Origin: an uncultured Prevotellaceae bacterium
Lineage (GTDB): Bacteria; Bacteroidota; Bacteroidia; Bacteroidales; Bacteroidaceae
Reading direction: 5' to 3'
Length of the DNA stretch: 62,203 nt
Assembly (NCBI GenBank): GCA_902775075.1
Contig: CACYKX010000002.1
Span: 1-62,203, forward strand
Shown here piece by piece: positions 8,057-16,224 of this stretch. Position numbers and translations under genes: made by a program. The notes under the pieces are model-generated. The model was not told the DNA's origin and did not search any database. It saw only the letters and a program-made list of their open reading frames with translations. The first letter of the stretch is position 1; each line of letters begins with the position of its first letter.

Positions 8057-9259
8057 ATGAAAATCATGAATAACGATGCCAGTGGAAATAAAGAGTTGTT
8101 TGAGATGAAATACGCGGCAGCAGTGCAAACCATAAAGGAGGCCATCCAGCGCAGCCAAGCCCGTGCACTCCATGTGGTGAACAGCGAGGTCCTGTCGCTC
8201 AACTATGGTATCGGTCGCTATATCTCCGAGAATTCACGGCATGGATTCTGGGGAACAGGGGCTTTGGCGCAGATAAGCAGCCAGCTTCAGAAGGAGATGC
8301 CCGGGCTGAAAGGCTACAGCGAGACAAGCCTGAAGGACATGCGCACCTTCTACGAGGAATGGGCGCCACTGGTAAATCGTCAGCCGGTGGCCGACGAATT
8401 GGCTTCAGCCTCCAACCAGATGCCAGTTGCCTCAGCCGGCATGATTGACGAAAGATTGATGCTTCGCGAAATTCGTCAGCCGGTGGCCGACGAATTGGAT
8501 TGGGGCGACTTCCTTAGGGTGCCGTTCACCCACCACGTGATGATCCTTCGCAAGGAAAAGTCGCCAGAGGGCCGTGCGTTTTATATCCACCAATGCGCCC
8601 TCCACAGTTGGAACAAGTATGTGCTGCGCGACTATCTGAATGACAATCTCTTCAAGGAAAGCGGCCATTTGCCCAACAACTTCTCGAAGACCATCTCCGA
8701 CCAGCGGTTGGCCGTTCAAACCATGAAGGCGTTCAAGGAAGAATATCTGCTCGACTTCATCAATGCCGAAGACCTGTATGCCGAGGAGGAAGACCGCAAC
8801 GAGCCGGTACTCAATAAGAAAATTGTGGCAAACATACGCGACTTCATCCTGCGCTTTGGGCAAGACTTCATGTTCCTTCGCGAGCAATATAGAATAATGG
8901 TGGGAGACGAGGAGAAGTTCATCGACCTGCTCTTTTTTAACCGCCAGTTGAATGCGCTGGTGGCAGTGGAATTGAAGGACACCCGTTTCCAACCGGCACA
9001 TCTGGGGCAACTCAGTTTCTATCTGTCGGCACTCGACCGTCAGGTGAGGAAACCCCACGAGAACCCACCGATAGGAATAGTCTTGTGCCGTGAGTTCGAC
9101 CGCATGGTGGTAGAGGTAGCCATAAGCGACTACACAAAGCCGATGGGCGTGGCAACATTCCAGCTTGGCAAGAACGCCCCCGAAGATCTCACCCGGGTGC
9201 TGCCGCCTGCTGACGAGTTGTCGAAATGCATAGAGAATACCGACGAGCCCCAGGACTGA
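8057..9259 (+). CDS. YhcG-type PD-(D/E)xK nuclease-domain protein (DUF1016)
   Basis: 400 residues with the two-domain YhcG layout: an N-terminal helical domain (LSLNYGIGRYISENS, LKGYSETSLKDMRTFYEEW) and a C-terminal PD-(D/E)xK nuclease domain whose metal-binding residues lie in IDLLFFNR (Asp ~289) and VAVELKD (Glu ~303, Lys ~305). Such proteins are thought to act on DNA and often accompany restriction or mobile loci. Between the domains, residues ~107-148 contain an in-frame duplication (RQPVADEL twice, 32 residues apart) around text that is not typical of the family; this insert separates conserved EEWAPL from WGDFLRVPFTHH. The start may be ATG 8057 or 8066; neither has a clear Shine-Dalgarno sequence. 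Confidence 0.85.
   Translation: MKIMNNDASGNKELFEMKYAAAVQTIKEAIQRSQARALHVVNSEVLSLNYGIGRYISENSRHGFWGTGALAQISSQLQKEMPGLKGYSETSLKDMRTFYEEWAPLVNRQPVADELASASNQMPVASAGMIDERLMLREIRQPVADELDWGDFLRVPFTHHVMILRKEKSPEGRAFYIHQCALHSWNKYVLRDYLNDNLFKESGHLPNNFSKTISDQRLAVQTMKAFKEEYLLDFINAEDLYAEEEDRNEPVLNKKIVANIRDFILRFGQDFMFLREQYRIMVGDEEKFIDLLFFNRQLNALVAVELKDTRFQPAHLGQLSFYLSALDRQVRKPHENPPIGIVLCREFDRMVVEVAISDYTKPMGVATFQLGKNAPEDLTRVLPPADELSKCIENTDEPQD
8377..8498 (+). repeat. 26-bp direct repeat bracketing an in-frame insert
   Basis: The same 26 bases (beginning TCGTCAGCCGGTGGCCGACG) occur at 8377-8402 and 8473-8498, exactly 96 bases apart. The interval encodes Ala/Ser/Gln/Met-rich text with further CAGCC-type words. 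The repeat is inside the YhcG-type gene and leaves the frame open. Confidence 0.85.
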
Positions 9260-9716
9260 GGGAACCGACGCCCGAGCGAACGCAGAGCCGAACTTGTTCG
9301 AGCTATGCTGAGCGAGAAGGAGGAAGACGAAGTCAATAAACGATGTAAGATGTATGATGGCTGATGTATGATGGCTGATGTAAGACGAAGGGTGAGCTGA
9401 ATAGCTTAGTAGGTTAATAGGTTAATAGAGCCTGCCGCGCAAGGCCGCCTGCGGCGTTCTGGGATAGTTGATAGTTGAGAGTGTAGAGTTGAGAGTGTAG
9501 AGTTGAGAGTGTAGAGACAGTTGAAATAGTTGAGAGTTTAGTGTTGAGAGACAGTTGAAATAGTTTAGAGTTGAGAGTTTAGGGTTGAGAGACAGTTTTG
9601 AAGTTGATAGTGCCGCCTGTGGCGGAGTAAAAAAGAAACTCCAAACTTGCTACTCTAAACGAACCACTGACTCTAAACTCTAAACACTAAACACTAAACT
9701 AATTAATCGTAAGGAA
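9260..9716. repeat. Spacer: GAGCGAG repeat copy 2 and heptamer arrays
   Basis: 9260-9334 is a second GAGCGAG-type element. It is followed by GATGTATGATGGCT units, GTAGGTTAATAG units, and from about 9465 a long run of GTTGAGAGTGTAGA and GTTGAAATAGTT words. The end (9655-9700) switches to AAACTCTAAACACTAAAC. No gene is visible. The four-helix-bundle gene begins directly after. Confidence 0.8.
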
Positions 9717-10091
9717 ATGGAGATTTTTGGTTATAGAAAACTCGTTGCCTACCAAAAGGCTAAAGAAGTAGTTAAGAGGACATACAAACTTCTGAAGAAA
9801 TTTCCTGCCGAGGAACGTTACGCTATGTGCGACCAGCTCAGACGTGCATCGGTTTCTATTACGTCGAATATTGCCGAAGGAGTGAATCGTTTTTCTGTTA
9901 AGGATAAATCTCATTTTGTTGAGATGGCTTATGGTTCATTGATGGAAGTTTCCTCTCAGTTTGAAATAGCCGAAGAACTAGGCTACATTACGGCTGACGA
10001 CCGACTGAGTATGGATCAGTTGATTGAAGAAGATGCCCGTTTGCTATCAGGTCTTCTCAATTCCTATAAACCAGCTGACTCAAAACAATGA
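9717..10091 (+). CDS. Four-helix-bundle (23S rRNA IVS-type) protein, copy 1
   Basis: 124 residues, fully helical: FGYRKLVAYQKAKEVVKRTY, then LRRASVSITSNIAEGVNRFS (the family's hallmark SNIAEG), then SHFVEMAYGSLMEVSSQFEI. The family is named from proteins encoded in 23S rRNA intervening sequences and is structurally related to the Avd accessory proteins of diversity-generating retroelements. Its function is not established; a nucleic-acid-binding scaffold role is plausible. It is near-identical to the copy at 12207 and both are embedded between heptamer arrays. Confidence 0.85.
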   Translation: MEIFGYRKLVAYQKAKEVVKRTYKLLKKFPAEERYAMCDQLRRASVSITSNIAEGVNRFSVKDKSHFVEMAYGSLMEVSSQFEIAEELGYITADDRLSMDQLIEEDARLLSGLLNSYKPADSKQ

Positions 10092-10145
10092 ACTAACTAC
10101 TCTAAACCAACCACTAACACTAAACTCTAAACCCTAAACTCTACA

Positions 10146-10529
10146 CTAATTGAGCTCGGAGAGCTCCAAGCGAAGCTGGTTCATCTCGTCCGACACCTTG
10201 ATGAAGTAGTCGCCAATCTCCCTGATGCCGAAAATCATCGCCTCCGGGAAATGTTTGCGAAGTTCCACGAGCAAGCTCTTAAGCGCATCGCGCTGTTTCA
10301 AGTTCCAAGTTTCAAGTTTCATGGAACCTGAATCCTGAAACCTGAAACCAAGGCGAACGACAACGGAGTTCGCGTTGTACCCATCTGGGTCCACCTGTCG
10401 GTCAATGACCTTCACCGCCTTGCGGATGTCGGTGCTTTCAGTGATGCAGCCTTTGCTGCTGATGCTGTAATGATGCTCGCGGTTCTTCAGCCCGCTGTCA
10501 TCGATAAGGATATATTTGATCTGTCTCAT
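10146..10529 (-). CDS. Degenerate N-acetylmuramoyl-L-alanine amidase-like protein
   Basis: 127 residues resembling the short amidases found beside HU-like genes in Bacteroides capsule regions: a MRQIKYILIDDSG start, HHYSISSKGCI, IRKAVKVIDRQVDPDGYNAN, and a C-terminal QRDALKSLLVELRKHFPEA helix. The usual zinc ligands are not convincing: the first histidine after the opening strand is replaced and the GHRD-type motif reads GIRE, and there is no CPGF-type ending. Residues ~60-77 (RFQDSGSMKLETWNLK) are encoded by spacer-type CCTGAAA words at 10298-10350, where the family normally has its catalytic loop. Likely a non-catalytic relic or a repurposed binding protein. Confidence 0.55.
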   Translation of the reverse strand: MRQIKYILIDDSGLKNREHHYSISSKGCITESTDIRKAVKVIDRQVDPDGYNANSVVVRLGFRFQDSGSMKLETWNLKQRDALKSLLVELRKHFPEAMIFGIREIGDYFIKVSDEMNQLRLELSELN

Positions 10530-10827
10530 TTTTGGTAAAGTTTATAGTTGATGGTTTATGGTTTATAGTCAGTTGAGAGTTGATAGTTGAGAGTTTAGAG
10601 ACAGTTGCGCTTTGCGAGAGTTGAGAGTTGAGAGTTAAGTGTTGAGAGACAGTTGATAGTATATAAGTGGAAAGTTGAAAGTGTATTTTTATTGGTTGAT
10701 GATGCGGACAGCCTCTGCGAAGCTACTTACAAACTAACCACTCTACACTAACCACTGACTCTAAACTCTAAACCCTACACTCTACACTCTACACTCACCA
10801 CTGACTCTAAACTCTACACACTAAACA
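10530..10827. repeat. Heptamer-array spacer
   Basis: GTTTATAGTTGATGG and GTTGAGAGTTGATAG words (10540-10690) on one side, then ACACTAACCACTGACTC and AAACTCTAAACC words (10735-10827). The unit is mostly 7 bases. A short unique stretch (10680-10725) shows nothing recognisable. Confidence 0.8.
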
Positions 10828-11022
10828 CTACACTAAGAAGCTCGCGCAAGCGGCAGCGCAGCTGGTAGTCACGGCACCGGCCAGGATGAGACCGATGAGG
10901 TAGGCGATGACCTTCAGAACGATAACCCACCACGGGTCGTTGGTCTTGATGCCAATCTCCTGAGCTTTCTCAGGGTCGGAAATGATCTCTTCGATTTGCT
11001 GTTTTGTGAGTTTGATTTTCAT
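10828..11022 (-). CDS. Small single-span membrane protein (smalltalk-like)
   Basis: 64 residues: a charged helix (LTKQQIEEIISDPEKAQEIG), then a long hydrophobic span (WWVIVLKVIAYLIGLILAGA) ending in TTSCAAACASFL. In Bacteroides, a tiny membrane protein ending in a TTSC-like motif ('smalltalk') commonly sits between an HU-like gene and an amidase; the arrangement here (amidase-like, this gene, a DNA-binding-like gene, all minus strand) is the same. No function is known. The start ATG is preceded by an AACAGTTATG context. Confidence 0.55.
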   Translation of the reverse strand: MKIKLTKQQIEEIISDPEKAQEIGIKTNDPWWVIVLKVIAYLIGLILAGAVTTSCAAACASFLV

Positions 11023-11216
11023 AACTGTTGATTTTTAAAACGTTAATAAAAGATTGATAGAAGAGCGTCGAGCGAGAGCTTAGAGCAGTCATCTGGCCTA
11101 AGGGCCAAGCCTTAATCTTTAAACTTTGAACTTTGAACTTTGAACTTTGAACTTTGAACTTTGAACTTTGAACTTTTAAACTGACTCTAAACTCTCAACT
11201 CTAAACTCTCAACTGA
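11023..11216. repeat. TTTGAAC heptamer array
   Basis: About seven consecutive TTTGAAC units at 11116-11175, then AAACTCTCAACTCTAAACTC. A short GAGCGAGAGC stretch near 11066 resembles the GAGCGAG repeat family. No gene. Confidence 0.85.
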
Positions 11217-12104
11217 TTACTCCGTTTCCGTCTCGCCGCCACCAGTGCCCTTCGTGAACACCTTGGTGGTCACCGAGCTCGAAACCCCATCCTTCACGGC
11301 CACGGCCTTCACGGTAGTAGTATCGCTCAGAGCGATGGCGCCAGAGTAGGCGGTGCTTGCGGAGGTAGGTGTGGAGCCGTCAACGGTGTAGTAGATGGAG
11401 GCTCCTGCGGTGGAGCAAGTGATGGTTGCCGAAGTGCTTTCAGCGAACGGAGTGGTGCCGCTGATCACAGGGGCCGCGACTGCGTCGCTGGTTCCAGAAG
11501 TTCCACCAGTTCCAGAGCCATTGGAGCCATTGGAACCTGAATCATTGGAACCTGAAACTACCACAGTAGAGCCGTTAGGCTCGATAGTAGTGGTAGAGCC
11601 GTTCTCAGCCACGATGACGATGATGGTGCTGTCGCCACCCGAGGCGCGAAGAGTGATGGTGTCGGGCCAGGCACCGGTGAGGAACACCTCGCCATAGCCG
11701 CTCAGCTTACCGATGCGGATGGCTTCAGGATGTTCGGTGGCGTAGGCTGCGATGGCGGCCTCCACCTCGGTGAGGGCGATGTCCTCGCCAGCCACCAGGC
11801 GGTCGGCCAGCGCTTCGAGGGCCTTGGTCAGAGCCTTGCCGTTCACCGAGTAGTAGCGGTTCACGGCGCTGCCGTTGCCCTTGGGGGTGAAAGTCTGGCG
11901 GATGGTGCGCAGGTGATACTTGAGGTGCATCTGCACCATCTTGAAGATGGCCTGACGCTTCAGCGCGGCAGGGGTGCGATAAGCCCTGATGGGCATCGTG
12001 GGAGTGGAACGGACGTAAGTCTTTCCGTTGCGTGTTACGTATGTGATACCGTCGATGGTACCGCTGGTTTTACGGCCAGGACCGATTTGTTTGATAGTTG
12101 CCAT
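11217..12104 (-). CDS. HU/DUF-like N-domain with C-terminal CHB_HEX-type beta domain
   Basis: 295 residues. The first ~155 (MATIKQIGPGRKTSGTIDG..., TYVTRNGKTYVRSTPTMPIR, RLVAGEDIALTEVEAAIAAY) match a Bacteroidales family of proteins found in place of the HU-like gene in amidase cassettes; I am not certain of the family name. Residues ~210-285 are a chitobiase/hexosaminidase C-terminal-type (Fn3-like) domain: PVISGTTPFAEST, ASIYYTVDGSTPTSAST, TTVKAVAVKDG. They are joined by a Gly/Ser/Asn linker (~183-205) encoded by GAACCTGAA/CCAGAAGTT-type words at 11490-11558. No signal peptide is visible. A structural or binding role is likely. Confidence 0.55.
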   Translation of the reverse strand: MATIKQIGPGRKTSGTIDGITYVTRNGKTYVRSTPTMPIRAYRTPAALKRQAIFKMVQMHLKYHLRTIRQTFTPKGNGSAVNRYYSVNGKALTKALEALADRLVAGEDIALTEVEAAIAAYATEHPEAIRIGKLSGYGEVFLTGAWPDTITLRASGGDSTIIVIVAENGSTTTIEPNGSTVVVSGSNDSGSNGSNGSGTGGTSGTSDAVAAPVISGTTPFAESTSATITCSTAGASIYYTVDGSTPTSASTAYSGAIALSDTTTVKAVAVKDGVSSSVTTKVFTKGTGGGETETE

Positions 12105-12206
12105 TGTTGTTAAGTTTTAAAGATTTTAAGTTGATAGTTGAAAGAAAGTTGATAGTTGATAGTTTATAGTGTATAGTCAGTTTAATCAGTTGATAGTTAA
12201 ATAAGT

Positions 12207-12575
12207 ATGGAAGTATTCGGGTATAGAAGGTTGATAGCCTATCAGAAAGCGAAGGAGATTGTAAAACAGTCTTACAAGCTCTTGAAGAAATTTCCGGCTG
12301 AAGAGCGTTGGGCTCTATGTGACCAGTTGAGGAGATCGTCAGTTTCGATCACGTCAAACATTGCCGAAGGTGTGAACCGTTTTTCTGTCAAGGACAAAGC
12401 CCATTTCATTGAAATCGCCTTTGGTTCCATGATGGAAGTTTCTTCTCAGATGGAGATAGCAGAAGAACTGGGTTACATCACTACCGATGAGAGGTTGAGC
12501 ATGGACGGCCTCGTAGAGGAAGAAGCTCGTTTACTTTCAGGCCTGCTAAACTCCTACAAGCCAACCCAAAACTAA
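12207..12575 (+). CDS. Four-helix-bundle (23S rRNA IVS-type) protein, copy 2
   Basis: 122 residues, a close paralogue of the copy at 9717: FGYRRLIAYQKAKEIVKQSY, LRRSSVSITSNIAEGVNRFS, AHFIEIAFGSMMEVSSQMEI. Most differences are conservative or synonymous, so both copies appear to have been under selection after duplication. It is flanked by GTTGATAGTTTATAG and CTATACACTTTCAACTG words. It lies on the plus strand between minus-strand cassette genes, so it has probably been inserted into that cassette. Confidence 0.85.
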   Translation: MEVFGYRRLIAYQKAKEIVKQSYKLLKKFPAEERWALCDQLRRSSVSITSNIAEGVNRFSVKDKAHFIEIAFGSMMEVSSQMEIAEELGYITTDERLSMDGLVEEEARLLSGLLNSYKPTQN

Positions 12576-12619
12576 CTACTATACACTTTCAACTGACTAT
12601 AAACTATACACCATAAACT

Positions 12620-13153
12620 TTACACTAAGGCAAGAGCCTGAGCTCTTGACAGAGCCGTGTAGGCTCCGTTGCTTGAAGCGCGAGTCAGTTGATGACGGTT
12701 CTTCTCTTTCGAGACGTAGCTCACGTGGATGAAAGTAGGGTAGATGATCAGCTGGTCGAAGTCAATCTCTGGCTCAGTGATAATGAGTCTGAAAGCTTGG
12801 ATGAGAAGCTCTCTTGAACCTTGAACATTGAGCTTCGAACCCTCATCACCTTGAGCCTTGAACTTTGAACTTTGAACCGCGTAGAAATCAGCCGCTTGCC
12901 CGCTCATGTGCTGGCTCTTGCGGCTCGCATGAACAATGATGTCGTTCAGCTCCTTGGTGCGGTAGCCGCTGGTGATGATGATGGGCAATCCCAGCTTCTC
13001 GCGCAGCGGTTCGAGGGTGTGGGTGCAGAGCCTCCGCAGGTTCTCCACTACCTCGGGCGTAGGCCGGTTGTCGATGCCGTACTTCATAGCCGTGGCGCTC
13101 TCGGTGAACTCTCGCAGCTTAAAGTGCGGTGTCAAAACAGTGTTGTCTTTCAT
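12620..13153 (-). CDS. M15-type D-Ala-D-Ala carboxypeptidase/endopeptidase
   Basis: 177 residues with the peptidase M15 zinc fold: HFKLREFTESATA opening, ITSGYRTKELNDII (substrate arginine and loop), SQHMSGQAADFYA (zinc His and Asp), and the late zinc His in TFIHVSYVS. It would cleave peptidoglycan stem peptides; no signal peptide is seen, as is usual for the phage-like members in Bacteroidales cassettes. Residues ~92-114 (QSSKFKAQGDEGSKLNVQGS) are encoded by TTTGAAC/CTTGAAC words at 12814-12879, inserted between the conserved AADFYAV and LLIQAFRLI. Frame is intact. Confidence 0.8.
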   Translation of the reverse strand: MKDNTVLTPHFKLREFTESATAMKYGIDNRPTPEVVENLRRLCTHTLEPLREKLGLPIIITSGYRTKELNDIIVHASRKSQHMSGQAADFYAVQSSKFKAQGDEGSKLNVQGSRELLIQAFRLIITEPEIDFDQLIIYPTFIHVSYVSKEKNRHQLTRASSNGAYTALSRAQALALV

Positions 13154-13918
13154 AAGCGTTACTTATTAAAAGGTGAAACAATTGAGTTAATTTGTCGTTT
13201 CAAGATTCAAGATTCATGTTTCACGTGGGGCCCTCACCTGGAACTTGGAACTTGAAACCTGTGCCGAAGGCTGCGAACACCGATGAATCAAATCAAATGA
13301 AGTGAGTCAAACTTGAAACCTGAATCCTGAAACCTGAATCCTGAAACTTGAAACCGTCCGAAGGACTTTCCTCGTCCGTTTTCAGTTGCAAAAGAAATGC
13401 AAGAGCAACCCTCTTAAAAATCTTCTTTGATTGCTGCTGAAGGTATTTATAAGTAACTGATAAATATAGTATTAGATGGTGAGGTGATTGAAAATCACTT
13501 TTTGGTATCGTTTTCTCTTCACCATCACCTACCAATTCACTCCTGAAACCTGAAATCTGAATCCTGAAACTTGAAACCTGAAACCTGAATCCTGAAACTT
13601 GAAACTTGAAACCTGAATCCTGTGCCGAAGGCTGCGAACACCGATGAATCAAATCAAATGAAGTGAGTCAAACTTGAAACCTGAATCCTGAAACCTGAAT
13701 CCTGAAACCTGAATCCTGAAACCTGAATCCTGAAACTTGAAACCCTTGACCCCGCAGCTCTGCTGCCTTTGCCCCCCGCAGTTTCGCTGCCCATAAACCC
13801 CACCCCAACGTTCAATCACCTAAACCATCACCTCAAACCCTTAAACTTTTGAACTCTTAAACTATCAACTTCCAACTGACTATAAACTATAAACCATACA
13901 CTATCAACTAAATAAGTC
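13154..13918. repeat. Long word-repeat spacer with a 90-bp direct duplication
   Basis: Mostly CCTGAAA/CCTGAAT heptamers (CTGAATCCTGAAACCTGAAT), with GTGCCGAAGGCTGCGAACAC-to-GAGTCAAACTTGAAACC blocks duplicated at about 13260-13350 and 13620-13710. A ~165-base unique island (13378-13543) holds no gene I can recognise. The tail (13740-13918) switches to CTTAAACTCTT and CTATAAACC words. An open minus-strand frame over 13293-13652 is only the translation of these words. Confidence 0.8.
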
Positions 13919-15412
13919 ATGTACGAAGAAACTAAACATATCACCTCCCGCTTGCAAGTGCTTGAGTTTCTGATGACCCAAGCCAATCTTGTTGAACTGT
14001 TCCGTCACACCGATGTCCTCATCTGTGTGATGTATGCCCGTAATGTGGCCCAGGGGGTCATCACGCAGTACAACCGTATGTCAGAGAGTCTGAATATTAG
14101 TTTCTATGTGAGTTTCCCATTCGACGAATGGCTGCGCAAGATCCAGAACTGGAAGGAGAAATTGACCAAGCCCGAATTTATGTCGGAGCACGAGAGCACC
14201 ATTGGCCGCAAAAGGGCCACTCGTTTGCGACTGCTCATCAACAAACTCAACAACTTCGATGCGGAAATCAAACCTGATACCGAACTCGAAGACCCATTCA
14301 AGTCCATAGCCGACAAACCCTATCACGAAACCATCGAAGACCTTGTGGCCACACTCGATTCGCTCAAGACCAATCTCAGCAACCTGGCTATGTTGCCGTT
14401 GAAGATGTCGAAAGAGTCGCGCAGCAAAGCCTTGAGGGATTATCTTGACGGTGCCCGTGCCAAAGAATCGGTAAAGAACGAGCTTCAGGAGTACGTCTAT
14501 TATTGCAGCAACAAACGTAACACCACGGTTATTCGCCAGCTTCTCTACCTCAAGCAGCGTATCCAAGCCCTTGTGGGCAAAGACGAACTTTCAGACCTCG
14601 ACCTCTCAGAAAGCGAACAGACAGACCTGCTCAGCGACTTGCGCAACATCTTCGAGGAGGGCGAGATCAACCCCGCCCCCAAGCAGATACCCGCCAAGGC
14701 CAAGCCAAGGGCCAACGACGAACTTCTGTCGAAGGTGGCCAACTTCATCAATATGCACTGCGGCCAACGTTTCCCGGTGCTTGACGAGGACAACATAGTG
14801 GAGTTTCTGGTACGCAAGGATGTCACCCTGAGCGATGGCGAGGAGGAACACCTGCAGATGCTGTTTGTGCTGATGGAAGAGATGTGCCAGCAGTTGGAAA
14901 TCACCATGCGAAACCGTCCGGAGCGTGTGGCAGCCTATTCCAGCGAATTCAAGCAGCGCATCAACCGCGTGTTTCTCAAGGTCAAGGCCTATAACGCCCG
15001 CCTGTTGCCCTGTATGGACAAGGGCAAGACCGTTGCCGACCTCAACGGTTTGTTTGAACGCTGGTTCTCACCGAGTCTCGACCCAACGTTGAGGCCGAAT
15101 CAAGAGGAACTGCTGAAACTGTTGGAGGACGGCTACGACAAGATTAAGATGGAAGCCTACGTCCACTTGTTGCGTGAAGCATCGTCGTTGAGCCTGTTCA
15201 AGAAAGCCAAGCCTATGAGCAACAAACTCTATATGGCCTTGGCAACGGTGAATGGTGTACCAGACGAGGAGTTTCCGATATCAGGCGTGTCGTTCAACAA
15301 ATACTTTCGCAACCCTGACTTCTGCAAAGAAGCAAAGTGGCTTGAAGCTGCCAAAGTGCTGACCGCCGTCCATCAAGAATTCATCACCGGTACCCAAACC
15401 TTCGGCCATTAA
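13919..15412 (+). CDS. Helical protein of unknown function (497 aa)
   Basis: 497 residues, not recognised. It is almost entirely predicted helical and soluble, with no signal peptide or membrane span. Visible segments: an N-terminal LQVLEFLMTQANLVELFRH, a central KESRSKALRDYLDGA, a charged stretch with a proline/lysine-rich hinge (PAPKQIPAKAKPR, ~255-267) and a conserved-looking C-terminal FPISGVSFNKYFRNPDF. The hinge divides it into two helical halves. It stands alone, between two word-repeat spacers, so the neighbours say little. The start ATG follows the array directly. Confidence 0.6.
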   Translation: MYEETKHITSRLQVLEFLMTQANLVELFRHTDVLICVMYARNVAQGVITQYNRMSESLNISFYVSFPFDEWLRKIQNWKEKLTKPEFMSEHESTIGRKRATRLRLLINKLNNFDAEIKPDTELEDPFKSIADKPYHETIEDLVATLDSLKTNLSNLAMLPLKMSKESRSKALRDYLDGARAKESVKNELQEYVYYCSNKRNTTVIRQLLYLKQRIQALVGKDELSDLDLSESEQTDLLSDLRNIFEEGEINPAPKQIPAKAKPRANDELLSKVANFINMHCGQRFPVLDEDNIVEFLVRKDVTLSDGEEEHLQMLFVLMEEMCQQLEITMRNRPERVAAYSSEFKQRINRVFLKVKAYNARLLPCMDKGKTVADLNGLFERWFSPSLDPTLRPNQEELLKLLEDGYDKIKMEAYVHLLREASSLSLFKKAKPMSNKLYMALATVNGVPDEEFPISGVSFNKYFRNPDFCKEAKWLEAAKVLTAVHQEFITGTQTFGH

Positions 15413-15795
15413 CTTTGTACTTTAAGCATTGAACTTTGTGCCGTAGGCCATGAGCACCTATGAATAGATTAAATTTGGCGAATAACCTTGAACTTTGAAC
15501 CTTGTGCCGTAGGCTGCGAGCCAGAGGCCGCGTGGTATGCCCATGAGCACCTTTGAAATCAAGATAATACAGCGAATAACACCATAGAAAAAAACAATTC
15601 GGTGAGTCAACACCGCTGAATAAATTAAATGAAGTGAGTCAACCTTGAACCTTGAACTAATGTATCTGCCAAGCATCTGGCAAGCTCCAGCAGGCCGTTT
15701 ATCCTTGCTAACACCTTGCCTACACCTTGCGAAGTCCTTGCCTACACCTTGCCAAAAGGTTTTTGTGGAAGATAAAAATACATAGCAAAACATAT
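15413..15795. repeat. Word-repeat spacer with CCTTGCCTACA tandem array
   Basis: Contains GAACTTTGTGCCGTAGGC blocks repeated near 15430 and 15500, an AATGAAGTGAGTCAACC string related to the 13260/13620 repeats, and from about 15700 tandem CACCTTGCCTACACCTTGC words. No gene. A TTG-initiated extension of the next frame into this array is unlikely. Confidence 0.75.
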
Positions 15796-16170
15796 ATGAC
15801 TTATTCAGAAGTAGTCCTTCAATGGAAGGAAAATGTAAAATGGGTGAACGGAATCTTAAACCCGTATGTTATTAAGGAATTTGGTGGAATACGTCCTGAC
15901 CCTACTTACCCTGGTGGGTATATTGCAAGATACGATATTATTGACCGCACGTTCTTGATAGATGATGATGTGTTGGAGTTCACCAGGTCGATGTATTTCC
16001 ACATTCGTTACTCTAAGGGAACGGAAGAGGAAAAAGAGAAGGAGGCGGAACAGTTAAAACAGGCATTAGATGATTTTTTGGAAGATACAATTAGTGAGCG
16101 TGAAAAAGAACTACGCGATATTAAAGAACAGGGGATAAAAATACAAACATCCAATCCTTACGCTTGGTAA
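15796..16170 (+). CDS. Small conserved-looking protein of unknown function
   Basis: 124 residues from ATG 15796; not recognised. It starts MTYSEVVLQWKENVKWVNGI, contains GGIRPDPTYPGGYIARYDII and ends in a highly charged helix (EEEKEKEAEQLKQALDDFLE). Soluble, no signal peptide. The ORF can be extended upstream to a TTG but that would add repeat-array translation. Located 55 bases before wecB; any link to it is inference. Confidence 0.5.
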   Translation: MTYSEVVLQWKENVKWVNGILNPYVIKEFGGIRPDPTYPGGYIARYDIIDRTFLIDDDVLEFTRSMYFHIRYSKGTEEEKEKEAEQLKQALDDFLEDTISEREKELRDIKEQGIKIQTSNPYAW

Positions 16171-16224
16171 CCGTCTACCATCTGCATAGTGAAATGAATC
16201 TAAGAATAATTTAATAATAGAGTA

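Noticed and set aside
13293..13652. Minus-strand 119-codon open frame
   Set aside because: It is largely translation of CCTGAAA heptamers (repeats of GFRFQVSSF); only a 165-base island inside is non-repetitive and is not recognised.
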